DNA of 64,000 nucleotides, taken from positions 496,001-560,000 of the forward strand of contig NZ_CP118260.1 of the NCBI RefSeq assembly GCF_013337045.2, written 5' to 3'. Positions 53,068-62,621 of the stretch are shown here, piece after piece. How positions within the stretch are numbered: position 1 is the first letter of the stretch; every line of letters starts with the position of its first letter. The stretch is from Agrobacterium vitis (GTDB taxonomy: Bacteria > Pseudomonadota > Alphaproteobacteria > Rhizobiales > Rhizobiaceae). The position numbers were made by a program, and so were the translations under genes. A model generated the notes under the pieces. It made no database searches, had not been told where the DNA came from, and was given only the letters and a program-made list of their open reading frames with translations.

Positions 53068-56000
53068 TCACCTGACGCGGTAAATGCTGAACGGCAGGAC
53101 ATGCGGGTTAAAACCGACCGTCTGCCATTTGCCTGTCCACGTGAATTTTCTCATTGTCACCAGATCCTCGAGCGCGAGACTGCCGCTATCGGGCAGGCCC
53201 CAGCGCCACAAAGGCAGCTCGACTGTGCTGGTCTGGTCGCTGTGCGGGTCGAGGCTGACTGCCACGAGCAGAACGTTTTCGCGGCCCGGACTGGCCTTTT
53301 CGAAAAACATCACCTGGTCGTTGGAAGAGGGCAGCAGCGTCAGGCCGAGATGGGAGTGAAGCGCCGCATTTTCGGTGCGAATGCGGTTCAGCATGGTAAT
53401 CTCGGCAATGATATTGCCGGGCCGGTCCCAGTCCCAGGCGGTAATCTCGTATTTTTCGCTGTCGGCATATTCCTTGCGCTTGGCGTCGGGCCTGCCTTCG
53501 CACAGTTCAAAACCGTTATAGACGCCCCAAAGCCCGGAAAGCGTCGCAGCCAGACCCGCCCGGATCAGATAGGCCGAGCGCGGCGCGTTTTGCAGAAAAT
53601 CCGGGTTGATGTCATGGGTGTTGACGAAGAAATGTGGCCTGAAGAATTCCTTCGGTGCCTGGGTCGTCAGTTCGAGCATATATTGCTCAAGCTCCCAACG
53701 CAGATTGCGCCAGGTGAAATAGGTATAGGATTGCGAAAAGCCGATCTTGGCCAGCCTGTACATCACCTTCGGCTTGGTAAAGGCTTCCGACAGGAAGACC
53801 ACCTCCGGGTGACGGGCGCGGATATCGCCGATCAGCCACTCCCAAAACGGAAATGGCTTGGTGTGCGGGTTATCGACACGAAACAGTTTGACCCCTTCGC
53901 CTACCCACATCTCGACAATGTCGCGCAAGGCCTGCCAAAGCGCGGGAACAGCGTCCTTGGCGTAGAAATCGACGTTGACGATATCCTCGTATTTTTTCGG
54001 TGGATTTTCCGCATAGCGGATCGTGCCATCCGGGCGCCAGTCGAACCAGCCGGGATGCTGCGTCAGCCATGGGTGATCGGGTGAGGCCTGGATGGCGAGA
54101 TCAAGCGCGATTTCCAGCCCCTCATCGCGGGCCGCAGCGACCAGAGTTCTGAAATCCTCGAATGTGCCGAGCTGTGGATGGATGGCATCATGGCCGCCAT
54201 CGGGAGAGCCAATGGCGTAGGGGCTACCGGGATCGTTCGGCCCTGCCTTCAGGCTATTGTTGCGGCCCTTGCGGTTGGTCGTGCCAATGGGATGGATCGG
54301 CGGGAAATAGACCACATCGAAACCCATGGCACGAATGGCGGGCAAGCGCTTGACGACATCGGCGAATGTGCCGTGACGGTCTGGATCGCCGCTTTGGGAG
54401 CGGGGGAAAATCTGGTACCAGCTGGCAAAACCCGCCTCCAACCGTTCCGCATCGACGGGAAGGGGCTGCGAGCGCAAGCGGAAGGGCCTCGCATCGGCAC
54501 GGTCCATCAATGCAAACGTATCGGCTTGCAGCAACAGATCGGCGCGTTGCTGTTCCGGGGTCTGTTCCAGGCGGGCGATCAACTGTTCGAGGTCTGAAGC
54601 CAGTTGGCTATCGGCTCTTGCCAAAGCCTGGCGCACAAGGGCGATGCCCTCCTGCAATTCCAGCTTCAGATCCAGCCTTGCCTCGTGTTTCTTGGAAAGC
54701 TCGTAATGAAAAATCGCAAATGGATTGCGCCAGGCCTCGACGATAAATTCATGCCGTCCGAGCCGTGACACTGAAAATTCACCCCGCCACCGGTCGTTTT
54801 CGATCAGTTCCATGCGGACTTCGCTCCAGTCATCCCTATCGCAGGGCCGCCAGAGCACGGCGGCAGAAAGCGGGTCATGACCATCCCCAAAAATATCGGC
54901 CTCAACCGTGATCCGGTCGCCGACAACGCGCTTGATGGGGAAACGCCCTTCATCCACGCAAGGCTGGATATTTTCAATCGCCAGACGGGCTGAGGCCGCG
55001 GCATCGCTTGCCGTTGTTTTGGGCTCAAACACGATGGCATCGGCCCGTGCGCCGGTGAGCAAGCAAAGCCCGCCCGGGCCGATTTTCCCTGTCTCCAGAA
55101 TCGCGGACGGCGCTTGGCCCGGGTCGAGCGTCAGCGGCAGGAAGCCCGAGGCGAGTTCGTGAAGCGCATGGAGCGGTAGGGTCGCTGATGTGCGCAGATC
55201 GCGATTGAAGGCGACGATCCGAATGCCCTGCGACGACCGAAGGTCTTCCCGGTCGGATTGCACCAGGGCGCAGGCTGGTGAGCCGGCTTTGGCGACGATC
55301 CGCAAGGGTTTTCCGAGAAAAACCTGCCGTTGTCCGGCTTGATCGTTGAGGGCGCGAATGTTGGCGGAAAGATCGAAGCTGCCCTGATCCTTCAGGCCCC
55401 TGATACCTTGACCATCGCCATGCGTCGGATCGAGCGGGGTGCTCACCCCGAATTCGAAACCCATCGGCACCATCAATGGACCGAAGGCGGCGGCAAGGTG
55501 AAGGGCGCGGATAGCCTTTCGCTCCGTGATCTCACGGCTTTCCATGCCATGGGCGATCCGACGGGCAAAAGGGGCTTCGGGAAAGGCAATCTGAATGCCG
55601 AGGGCGCGTTGCAGCGCGTATTCCTCGGCAAACCACGGTTCATCGAGATTCCACCAGGCAAAGGATGAGAAACAGCCGTCAAAGCCTGTGCCTTGCAAGG
55701 CGCGCCGCGCCTCAAAACTCGTCCCCGGCGTCCAGGCGAAGAACCGTGCCGATGGACCGGCTGTGATCAGGTCTCGCCAGAAGGATGAAGGTGCGGCATC
55801 GATGCCAATACAGCGGAAACCAGCCACGCCCGCAGCGGTAAACTGTGCAATACGCGCACGCCATTCACCCAGCAGATGGGTTGTTTCATCGCTGCTGGTG
55901 AAATCGACGGGGCGGCTGCCGGAATGAAAGGGCGAAATCCTTGGATCGGCAATCTGTCCAGGTGGCGTTTCTGTCGCAACCCGGTCAATCACCAGATCCA

Positions 56001-56316
56001 GCATAAAGTCCAGGCCATGCGCCCGGGCAGCCTTGGTCAGCTCTCCCAGGCACTCATCGCTGCTGCCTGGGAGATCAAGGGCCGGGTCGAATGTGTCGAA
56101 GGATTTGGATATGAACAGGCTCGCACCCGCTGCACGCGCAAATGGCGGCGCACTGAGGACTGTATCGAAGCCCAGTCCACGCACATGCTCAAACAGGGTG
56201 TTCCAGTCCGCCATGCCTTTCAGCAGCAGCGGATGGATATAATAGATCTTTGGCGCGCTGGACGAGACCGTTTCCCTGATGATGTCTTGTTGTTCGGCAG
56301 CATGTGATTGCGTCAT
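53068..56316 (-). CDS. glgE: Alpha-1,4-glucan:maltose-1-phosphate maltosyltransferase GlgE with an extra N-terminal amylase-like domain
   Basis: About 1082 residues, against roughly 660 for actinobacterial GlgE. The C-terminal 660 residues are the enzyme: ASWYQIFPRSQSGDP, the maltose-1-phosphate region NNSLKAGPNDPGSPYAIG, nucleophile Asp in FRVDNPHTKPFPFW, Glu in LSEAFTKP and NTHDINPD. The first 400 residues resemble a second GH13 barrel (IHPLLLKGMADWNTLF, AAGVAGFRCIGIDAAPS) in which the catalytic set is not intact, so it is probably structural or glucan-binding. ATG at 56316 is used, preceded by GGTGGACG; the open frame runs on to 56718 but overlaps malQ. First gene of the operon. It adds maltosyl units to alpha-glucan. 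Confidence 0.92.
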   Translation of the reverse strand: MTQSHAAEQQDIIRETVSSSAPKIYYIHPLLLKGMADWNTLFEHVRGLGFDTVLSAPPFARAAGASLFISKSFDTFDPALDLPGSSDECLGELTKAARAHGLDFMLDLVIDRVATETPPGQIADPRISPFHSGSRPVDFTSSDETTHLLGEWRARIAQFTAAGVAGFRCIGIDAAPSSFWRDLITAGPSARFFAWTPGTSFEARRALQGTGFDGCFSSFAWWNLDEPWFAEEYALQRALGIQIAFPEAPFARRIAHGMESREITERKAIRALHLAAAFGPLMVPMGFEFGVSTPLDPTHGDGQGIRGLKDQGSFDLSANIRALNDQAGQRQVFLGKPLRIVAKAGSPACALVQSDREDLRSSQGIRIVAFNRDLRTSATLPLHALHELASGFLPLTLDPGQAPSAILETGKIGPGGLCLLTGARADAIVFEPKTTASDAAASARLAIENIQPCVDEGRFPIKRVVGDRITVEADIFGDGHDPLSAAVLWRPCDRDDWSEVRMELIENDRWRGEFSVSRLGRHEFIVEAWRNPFAIFHYELSKKHEARLDLKLELQEGIALVRQALARADSQLASDLEQLIARLEQTPEQQRADLLLQADTFALMDRADARPFRLRSQPLPVDAERLEAGFASWYQIFPRSQSGDPDRHGTFADVVKRLPAIRAMGFDVVYFPPIHPIGTTNRKGRNNSLKAGPNDPGSPYAIGSPDGGHDAIHPQLGTFEDFRTLVAAARDEGLEIALDLAIQASPDHPWLTQHPGWFDWRPDGTIRYAENPPKKYEDIVNVDFYAKDAVPALWQALRDIVEMWVGEGVKLFRVDNPHTKPFPFWEWLIGDIRARHPEVVFLSEAFTKPKVMYRLAKIGFSQSYTYFTWRNLRWELEQYMLELTTQAPKEFFRPHFFVNTHDINPDFLQNAPRSAYLIRAGLAATLSGLWGVYNGFELCEGRPDAKRKEYADSEKYEITAWDWDRPGNIIAEITMLNRIRTENAALHSHLGLTLLPSSNDQVMFFEKASPGRENVLLVAVSLDPHSDQTSTVELPLWRWGLPDSGSLALEDLVTMRKFTWTGKWQTVGFNPHVLPFSIYRVR

Positions 56317-56596
56317 CGTCCACCCGCATAATTTGTTTACCAAGGCCAAACACCTCACGCGGCAGGTGGTTCCATTCAATAAAACATATGCCGTTGAGAG
56401 TGCAGGCGAAGGGCGGGGGGAAGCCCTTTGCAGGCGTTGGTTGAAACGCTTTGCTGCTCCGGCAATGACAATCGTTGCCGATGGATGGAACCGTACCCTT
56501 GAGGATGGGTTGGTGGTGTGACTGCCCACATCGCGACGCTGTCTGCGGCACGGCCTCTGCCGCAGACAGCGTCTATCGCTCAGGATGGACCCGATC

Positions 56597-58429
56597 ATGA
56601 CGTCAATAATCAGCAGACTTGCCAAGAGACATGGGATCAACCTCGCCAGACCGGGAATAGAACAGGCGGAAGTTCCAATTTCAGACGCCACAAAACGTCG
56701 GCTGTTGGCGGCTCTCAACGTGGAGGCGGGTGAGCCTGGCCGCAGCTATCTGCCCGATTGCCTTGCTCGGGATCGTGTTTGGGGCTTCAGCCTGCAACTT
56801 TATGAACTGCGATCAGTGCGCAATTGGGGGATCGGCGATTTTGCCGATTTGCAGAGCATGGTGATGCTTGCCGCCAATCAGGGGGCCGATTTTATCGGGC
56901 TTAACCCGTTGCACGCGCCTTTTCTGGCGGACCCTGCCCGGTGCAGTCCTTATGAGCCATCCAACCGGCGCTTTCTCAACCCGCTTTACATCGCCGTCGA
57001 TCTGGTGCCGGGTTTTCACCCGGATATGGCCGACAGCGAGACGCTAGAGGCTTTGCGGCGATCCAAACTCGTTGATTACAAGGCGGTTGCCGGTGTGAAG
57101 CTTGAGGTGCTGCGGCGGATCTGGGACGGTTCGAGACGGTTGGAGCGAAATGACGATCAGGACAGAGCCGATTTCAGGCGGTTCTGCGATGAAAGCGGTG
57201 ATGCTTTGCAAAATCATGCTCTCTTTGAGGCTTTATCCCGATTCATGAGCGGAGGTGGGCATGGGGCGGGCTGGATGGCCTGGCCTGCGGAGTATCAGGA
57301 TATCGATCATCCCTCCGTTCGGGCCTTCCGTAGCCAGAATGCCGAAGAGATCGCGTTTCATGTCTGGCTTCAATGGGTCGCGCACCGACAGCTTGAGACG
57401 GTTGCAGCGCAAGCGCACAAAGCGGGCTTGAGGATCGGTCTTTACCTCGACCTTGCGGTCGGCGAAGCGTTGGATGGCTCGGCGACCTGGAGCGAACCGG
57501 ACATCTATCTGCGCGGCGCCAGCATTGGCAGCCCGCCCGATCCCTGGGCGGTGAATGGCCAGGATTGGCGGCTGGCCGCCTTGCAGCCGGCCTTGATCGC
57601 CTTTTCCCGCCGGTCGCCCTATCGTCAGATGATCGATGTAGCGATGCGCTATGCGGGTGCAGTGCGGATCGATCATGCCGCCGCTATTCAGCGATTGTTC
57701 CTGGTGCCAGCCGATAGGGGGCCGGAGGAGGGGGCCTATGTCGATTATCCCGCCCGCGAGATCCAGGGCGTGATTGCTGAAGCCTCCTTGCGCAACCAAT
57801 GCCTGGTCATCGGCGAGGATCTCGGTCTGGTGCCATCGGGACTACGCCAGCAGATGGCGGATGCCAATCTCCTGTCCTATCGCATCCTGTCTTATGAAAG
57901 AGACAAACGCGGTTTTATCGCGCCGGATAAATATCCGGCTATGGCGCTTGCCTGCGTCTCGACCCACGACCACCAGACGCTGGCGGGATGGTGGCGCGGT
58001 GCCGATATAGAAGCGCGCGCGGCACATGGTCTGGTGCCGGAAGCGGCAAGCGAGCAAGAGCAAACCTCCCGCATACAGGAACGTGCCGACCTGCTGCGGG
58101 CCTTTAAGTCGGCAGGGATAGAGTTGCACGATCATGGTGTCGAACAGCCGGATCTGCATGAGCGCGTCGTGGCCGCCTATCGGTTTATGGCGAAAACAGC
58201 CTCCATGCTGGTCTCTGTCCGGCTTGCCGATCTCACTGACGAGGAAAGCCCGACCAATATTCCGGGAACCAGCAGCAGTTATCCGAACTGGCAGCCGAAG
58301 CTTTCGGTCTCCTGTGAAGACCTCACCCGGTTCAGCCTTTTTAATCGGATTGTTGAAGCGATGAGGCAGGAAAGACCCAAATCAAAATTCGGCAGCAAGA
58401 ATTTGGCTGGAGAAGAAAGTGGCCAATGA
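56597..58429 (+). CDS. malQ: 4-alpha-glucanotransferase MalQ
   Basis: About 610 residues, GH77. Key motifs in order: the N-terminal VWGFSLQLYELRSVRNWGIGDFADL, substrate-channel ADFIGLNPLHAPF and PSNRRFLNPLYI, nucleophile Asp in GAVRIDHAAAI, acid/base Glu in VIGEDLGLVPSGL, and the third carboxylate in STHDHQTLAGWW. It transfers glucan segments between maltodextrins. It is divergent from glgE with a 280-base gap, so the pathway has a shared control region. ATG at 56597 has AGGATGG 8 bases upstream; an in-frame ATG at 56585 has none. It can supply or trim acceptor chains for GlgE and reuse glucan breakdown products. Confidence 0.92.
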   Translation: MTSIISRLAKRHGINLARPGIEQAEVPISDATKRRLLAALNVEAGEPGRSYLPDCLARDRVWGFSLQLYELRSVRNWGIGDFADLQSMVMLAANQGADFIGLNPLHAPFLADPARCSPYEPSNRRFLNPLYIAVDLVPGFHPDMADSETLEALRRSKLVDYKAVAGVKLEVLRRIWDGSRRLERNDDQDRADFRRFCDESGDALQNHALFEALSRFMSGGGHGAGWMAWPAEYQDIDHPSVRAFRSQNAEEIAFHVWLQWVAHRQLETVAAQAHKAGLRIGLYLDLAVGEALDGSATWSEPDIYLRGASIGSPPDPWAVNGQDWRLAALQPALIAFSRRSPYRQMIDVAMRYAGAVRIDHAAAIQRLFLVPADRGPEEGAYVDYPAREIQGVIAEASLRNQCLVIGEDLGLVPSGLRQQMADANLLSYRILSYERDKRGFIAPDKYPAMALACVSTHDHQTLAGWWRGADIEARAAHGLVPEAASEQEQTSRIQERADLLRAFKSAGIELHDHGVEQPDLHERVVAAYRFMAKTASMLVSVRLADLTDEESPTNIPGTSSSYPNWQPKLSVSCEDLTRFSLFNRIVEAMRQERPKSKFGSKNLAGEESGQ

Positions 58430-58853
58430 CTTTCCCGAAAACAAAGATTCTCGGACCAGTCGACATTTATCAGCAGGAGCCCGGATTTGACTTGAATTTA
58501 TGCCCCTAGATTTTGAGGGATTAATCCTTCGGTGCCGAATGTGACACCGATGAAAACCGCTATTCCCGAGGGTATTTAAGCAGAAAAAACGCATAAATGC
58601 TTGCCGCTTTGGCCGCTTTCCTGTAGATAATTCCCCGTTCGGGTATTTATGATCCCGGAGACTGGACTGATTGTATCTCCGCGCTTAATCTTCTGGATTG
58701 CTCGGCTTTGGGGGCTTAACCTCCGCTGGTAGACGTCTTTTCCCCGTTATCGCGACTTACCGACCTGTCTCTTCGCGAAGGGACGATGCATGCTTCGTCC
58801 GGCCGCCGCCGGGCGTGGCGAAACTAAAAACTCAAGGGATAAGGACTTCTCCC
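58430..58853. other. Intergenic region and cold-shock leader
   Basis: 424 bases between malQ and the cold-shock gene. No protein-coding sequence is credible here. It contains a sigma-70-like promoter (58601-58629), and the rest downstream (about 58636-58853) is probably the long 5' leader of the cold-shock mRNA, with short self-complementary runs such as CTTCGCGAAG and a GC-rich patch at 58800-58815. Confidence 0.6.
58601..58629 (+). promoter_or_regulatory. Sigma-70-type promoter of the cold-shock gene
   Basis: TTGCCG (58601-58606) and TAGATA (58624-58629) with an exact 17-base spacer. Transcription starting near 58636 would give a leader of about 218 bases before the ATG at 58854, a length typical of cspA-type mRNAs that fold differently at low temperature. 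Confidence 0.6.
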
Positions 58854-59066
58854 ATGGCCATCAAGGGCACCGTAAAATTCTTCAATCAGGACAAGGGCTT
58901 CGGCTTCATCACCCCAGAAGGCGGCGCGAAGGACGTTTTCGTTCACATTTCCGCTCTCCAGGCTGCTGGCATCCAGACGCTTCGTGATGGCCAGGAAGTT
59001 ACCTTCGACACCGAAGCTGACCGCATGGGCAAGGGCCCGAAGGCTGTAAACATCCGCGCTGCGTGA
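58854..59066 (+). CDS. CspA-family cold-shock protein
   Basis: 70 residues forming one cold-shock (OB) domain: [20 protein letters not shown] carries RNP1 (KGFGFI), and DVFVHISAL is RNP2. It binds single-stranded nucleic acid and acts as an RNA chaperone and anti-terminator. ATG at 58854 has AAGGA 8 bases upstream; the frame is open to 58698, but those residues are not part of the family. It has its own promoter and a good terminator at 59103-59131. Confidence 0.95.
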   Translation: MAIKGTVKFFNQDKGFGFITPEGGAKDVFVHISALQAAGIQTLRDGQEVTFDTEADRMGKGPKAVNIRAA

Positions 59067-59102
59067 TTGTTTCGCCTCCGTCCTTCACGGCGGATGACTT
59101 TG

Positions 59103-59131
59103 AACGGCGTTCCGCAAGGAGCGCCGTTTTT
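59103..59131 (+). terminator. Intrinsic terminator of the cold-shock gene
   Basis: AACGGCGTTCC (59103-59113) pairs with GGAGCGCCGTT (59118-59128) around a GCAA tetraloop, followed by TTTTCGTTT. A compact GC stem plus T-run 37 bases after the stop. The minus-strand dusA gene ends 64 bases further on. Confidence 0.88.
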
Positions 59132-59194
59132 CGTTTATTGCGTCTGGTTTTCATTCCTTCGATGAGGCCTGTGTAAAAAATCCGAGGTGAGACT

Positions 59195-60220
59195 TCAAGC
59201 GGCTCGCACAGGACCGGCATCGATATCCACGGCTGCAAAGGCGGCCGCGATGACATCGGGGCCAGCACCCGGTTTGGGTGCGTCTGCCGAAAGGATCTGG
59301 CGAAAGCGCCGCGCTCCGGCATAGCCCTGAAACAGCCCGACCATATGGCGGGTCAGATGCACCAGACGTCCTCCCTCGGCGATATGGCGGGCGGCATAGT
59401 CCATCATCGCATCGCGAACGAGGTCCATGCTGAAAGTCTTGACGGGTTCGCCATAAATGCGTGTGTCGACTTCGGTCAGCATCGTGGCATTGTTATAGGC
59501 GGCTCGTCCGACCATGACGCCATCCATGACCTGCAAATGCGCGCTGGCCTGATCCAGATCGGTAATACCACCATTAATCCCAAGAAACAGATCCGGGTTT
59601 TCCTGCTTCATCAGGTGAACCAGTGGATAATCCAGTGGCGGAATGTCCCTGTTTTCCTTCGGGCTAAGTCCTTGAAGCCAGGCCTTGCGTGCATGAATCC
59701 ACAGGGCGTCCGCACCCGCGCCGATCATCCGCTTGATGAAATCCGGCAGAACGTCACCCGGCTCCTGGTCGTCGACGCCGATCCGGCATTTGACGGTGAC
59801 GGGAACGGTGGAAACGGCCTTCATTGCCTGGATGCAGGCCTCGACGGTTTGCGGTTCGCGCATCAGGCAGGCGCCGAAGGTTCCGGCCTGGACCCTGTCC
59901 GATGGACAGCCGACATTTAGGTTGATTTCGTCATAGCCCCAGTCATTGGCAATCCGCACGGCTTCCGCCAGCTTATGCGGATCGGAGCCACCAAGTTGCA
60001 ATGCCAGCGGGTGTTCGCTGGCGTCAAAAGCCAGCAGGCGATCCCGCTTGCCATGCAGAATGGCATCAGCGACGATCATTTCCGTATAAAGCAGCGCATG
60101 GCGGGTCAGCAAACGGTGGAACCGTCGGCAGAATGTATCCGTCCAGTCGATCATCGGGGCAACAGCGAAGACTTTACGGGATTGATAGCCGAGTTTCAGC
60201 GGCTCAAGCGGCTGTTGCAT
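59195..60220 (-). CDS. dusA: tRNA-dihydrouridine synthase A (DusA)
   Basis: 341 residues. FMN-barrel motifs: VAPMIDWTDTFCRRFHR at the N-terminus, LQLGGSDPHKLAEA, INLNVGCPSDRVQAGTFGACLM (with the catalytic Cys in GCP), VKCRIGVDD, and INGGITDLDQA; the C-terminal helical domain with HMVGLFQGYAGARRFRQ contacts tRNA. It reduces uridine 20/20a of tRNA. The ATG overlaps the tail of the broken gene upstream (60204-60609) by 17 bases. Otherwise it is a solitary housekeeping gene. Confidence 0.95.
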   Translation of the reverse strand: MQQPLEPLKLGYQSRKVFAVAPMIDWTDTFCRRFHRLLTRHALLYTEMIVADAILHGKRDRLLAFDASEHPLALQLGGSDPHKLAEAVRIANDWGYDEINLNVGCPSDRVQAGTFGACLMREPQTVEACIQAMKAVSTVPVTVKCRIGVDDQEPGDVLPDFIKRMIGAGADALWIHARKAWLQGLSPKENRDIPPLDYPLVHLMKQENPDLFLGINGGITDLDQASAHLQVMDGVMVGRAAYNNATMLTEVDTRIYGEPVKTFSMDLVRDAMMDYAARHIAEGGRLVHLTRHMVGLFQGYAGARRFRQILSADAPKPGAGPDVIAAAFAAVDIDAGPVRAA

Positions 60221-60609
60221 CTTTACACGCTCTCTGTATGAAGTGGTAAAGCAGAAGATCGACTTCCAGAAGATGCTGAACGCGGCTGATTTTTCTCAGC
60301 ACATCGGCCAGTTGATGGATGGTCTCCACGGGTGGCTTCATCTGCACCACATTTTCCGGCACGCCCAGGCTGGCCGCAATCAATTTGGGGTAGCTGGTAT
60401 CGTCCTGACCGGGGTCGAAAACTGTAAATTGCGACAGAGAATCGAGGGCCTAGAGCCCGAGCGCCATCAACGTAAACCCACGGCAAGATTTCGGTTTCCC
60501 TGTCCTCGTCATTTATCCGGACGCGAATGCAGGGTTTCGTGGAAAAGCCGTCAGGGACTATATAGCCCTGTATCTCCGCTCCAGTATCTTGGTAAACGCA
60601 GAAATTCAT
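60204..60609 (-). pseudogene. Frameshifted remnant of an uncharacterised rhizobial gene
   Basis: Reading from ATG at 60609, about 50 residues look like a real N-terminus (MNFCVYQDTGAEIQGYIVPD onwards, to WVYVDGAR). Then the frame becomes Arg/Ser-rich and nonsensical. In another frame, directly after an in-frame TAG near 60440, a coherent C-terminal part appears: SLSQFTVFDPGQDDTSYPKL, then LIAASLGVPENVV and ISRVQHLLEVDLLLYHFIQ, ending at TGA 60206-60204 inside dusA. The two pieces together total only about 130 residues, so there is a frameshift and probably also an internal deletion. The function is unknown. Confidence 0.6.
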
Positions 60610-60664
60610 TTATCTACGGGCATCTCTCGTTGTGACGACACTCTATAAGAGCCAATTTTAATTC

Positions 60665-60692
60665 CGTCCAGCCTTACTCGGCAGGCTGGACG
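60665..60692 (-). terminator. Hairpin after the ThuA-operon oxidoreductase
   Basis: CGTCCAGCCT (60665-60674) and AGGCTGGACG (60683-60692) form a perfect 10-bp stem with an 8-base loop, 47 bases after the oxidoreductase stop on the minus strand. On that strand an A/T-rich run follows, but no clean T-run. Confidence 0.6.
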
Positions 60693-60738
60693 TGAGGATC
60701 GGCGTGACGTCGTCATAAAAGCAAGGCAGTCATGCCGG

Positions 60739-61839
60739 TCAACCCGATGATACCGCAGCCAGCGACGGTGCCGCTTCGAAACGGCGAACGGAATGCTCGC
60801 GCCGCTCCAACTCGGTCACCATGGCCAGATCCAGCACTTTTTGCAGGTCTGCCGCATGTCGGAAGTCCGGTTCGCGGGTTTTACCTTCCAGTACTGCGGC
60901 AACGAAGCGTTGGTAATTGGTGGCAACGGTGCCGGCATCCAGTTCCGTCCAGATGCCTTTTTCCACATCGTCGCCCATGCAGGCGCGCAATGTATTGCCG
61001 GTCGGGGTGTGGGTCACCTCCAAGGCTCCCTTGTCGCCATGCATGCGCAGGCGCAATTCGTTGAGATGGCCAGTTGCCCAGCGCGAGGCATGCACAACAC
61101 CAATGGCGCCATTGCTGAATTCCGCCGTCATGGTGAAACTGTCATTGGCATCGAGATCGTAATCGCCAATCCGGTTGCCCGGCGCTTTCTCGAATGTCTT
61201 CAACCGGGCGAAAATATGCTCGACATCGGTTGCCGCGCCATAGCTGGCGAAATCGAGAATGTGGATACCGACATCGCCGAGCACCCCGTTCGAACCGTGC
61301 TTGGTGGACAGCCGCCAGAGCCATTGATCCTCGGTGGCCCAGTCGCCCCAGGCCTTGGAGACCAGCCAGCTTTGCAGATAGGAAGCCTCGATATGGCGGA
61401 CCTTGCCAATCTCTCCAGCCTGAACAAGCTGTCGGGCCTTCTGCACTGGCGCGACATTGCGATAGGTCAGGTTGACCATGTTGACCAGCCCGGCTGCATT
61501 GGCCTTTCGGGCCATCTCGTCGGCTTTTTCAAAGCTTTCCGCCAGCGGCTTTTCGCAGAATACATGCTTGCCCGCCGCGATCAATTGCAATGTCGTCGGG
61601 TAATGTACCCGGTCGGGCGTAACATTGGCGACGGCATCAAACTCACCCCAGGCAAGCGCGTCGTCCAGCGAGGTGAATGTATTGGCGATATCATGGCGCA
61701 GCGCAAAGCCACGCACCTTGGCGATATCGACATCGACGGCGCCGACCAGTTGCGCATCGCTATTGGTGGCGAACTCGATGGCATGACGGTTCGCCATGCC
61801 GCCGGTGCCGAGAATGAGAATACGGACGGGTTTGTTCAT
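60739..61839 (-). CDS. Gfo/Idh/MocA-family oxidoreductase (ThuB-like)
   Basis: 366 residues. Rossmann motif [11 protein letters not shown], then the catalytic EKPLAES near residue 97, and an active-site section with [20 protein letters not shown] and the His typical of the family. The ATG overlaps the stop of the ThuA-like gene (61839-61836), so the pair is translationally coupled. In Sinorhizobium the ThuA/ThuB pair converts trehalose to 3-ketotrehalose; this pair has the same composition, which suggests oxidation of a disaccharide or related sugar. There is no neighbouring sugar transporter as in the thu locus, so it may be a paralogue with another substrate. Confidence 0.82.
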   Translation of the reverse strand: MNKPVRILILGTGGMANRHAIEFATNSDAQLVGAVDVDIAKVRGFALRHDIANTFTSLDDALAWGEFDAVANVTPDRVHYPTTLQLIAAGKHVFCEKPLAESFEKADEMARKANAAGLVNMVNLTYRNVAPVQKARQLVQAGEIGKVRHIEASYLQSWLVSKAWGDWATEDQWLWRLSTKHGSNGVLGDVGIHILDFASYGAATDVEHIFARLKTFEKAPGNRIGDYDLDANDSFTMTAEFSNGAIGVVHASRWATGHLNELRLRMHGDKGALEVTHTPTGNTLRACMGDDVEKGIWTELDAGTVATNYQRFVAAVLEGKTREPDFRHAADLQKVLDLAMVTELERREHSVRRFEAAPSLAAVSSG

Positions 61840-62621
61840 CGATATCCGGCCTCCCCGGCCTTATGCAATTTCGGACCCCGTTCCTGGATCGGCTCGAGAG
61901 CCTGATCGACCGACACATTCGGGGCGTCATGAATGGATTTCAGCGCCGGGCGGGGATTATACGCCCATTTCACCGCGTTGGAGATCACCTGTTGTATCGT
62001 TTCGTTATGGTAGGTCGGGTAGGTTTCGTGGCCGGGACGGAAGTAGAAAATGTTGCCGGCACCGCGCCGCCAGGTCAGGCCGGAGCGAAAAATCTCTCCG
62101 CCGGAAAACCAGGAGATGAACACGGTTTCCAGTGGCTCTGGTACGGAAAAGAACTCGCCGTACATTTCCTCATTTTCCAGCACGAATTGTTCGGGTATGC
62201 CCGCCGCGATCGGATGGCCGGGATTGACGGTCCAGACCCGCTCGCGTTCACCGGCTTCACGCCATTTCAAGGCGCAGGGCGTGCCCATCAGCCGTTTGAA
62301 CGGCTTGGCGAAATGGCCGGAATGCAGGACGATCAGGCCCATGCCTTCTTGGACGCGGGCGACAACCCGCTCGACGATCTCATCACGGACGCTGCCGTGA
62401 TCCTTGTGGCCCCACCAGATCAGCACGTCGGTCTGCTCCAGGCGCTCGGCGCTCAGGCCATGCTCGGGCTCCTGCAAGGTTGCGGTCGTGGCCTCGATGT
62501 CACTATCCCGGTTCAAAGCCTTGGCGATGGCTGTATGCATGCCTTCAGGATAAAGATTTCCCACCACTTCATTGAGGTGCTCATGAATATTCTCACCCCA
62601 GACAACCGTCTTGATCGTCAC
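61836..62621 (-). CDS. ThuA-domain protein (trehalose-utilisation type)
   Basis: 261 residues with the glutamine-amidotransferase-like ThuA fold: [15 protein letters not shown] at the N-terminus, [12 protein letters not shown] near 88, [20 protein letters not shown] near 116, [12 protein letters not shown] near 140 and [14 protein letters not shown] near 205. The His-rich, conserved stretches match rhizobial ThuA closely. The usual Cys nucleophile of amidotransferases is absent here: the strand-turn reads LHSGHF. It works with the Gfo/Idh partner encoded directly downstream. A 288-base gap separates it from the divergent GntR gene; I see no clear operator there. Confidence 0.85.
   Translation of the reverse strand: MTIKTVVWGENIHEHLNEVVGNLYPEGMHTAIAKALNRDSDIEATTATLQEPEHGLSAERLEQTDVLIWWGHKDHGSVRDEIVERVVARVQEGMGLIVLHSGHFAKPFKRLMGTPCALKWREAGERERVWTVNPGHPIAAGIPEQFVLENEEMYGEFFSVPEPLETVFISWFSGGEIFRSGLTWRRGAGNIFYFRPGHETYPTYHNETIQQVISNAVKWAYNPRPALKSIHDAPNVSVDQALEPIQERGPKLHKAGEAGYR

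Noticed and set aside
60243..60635. 130-codon open frame on the plus strand over the dusA-upstream remnant
   Set aside because: The minus strand shows the family-like residues (MNFCVYQDTGAEIQGYIVPD and the later coherent segment); the plus-strand reading is their shadow.
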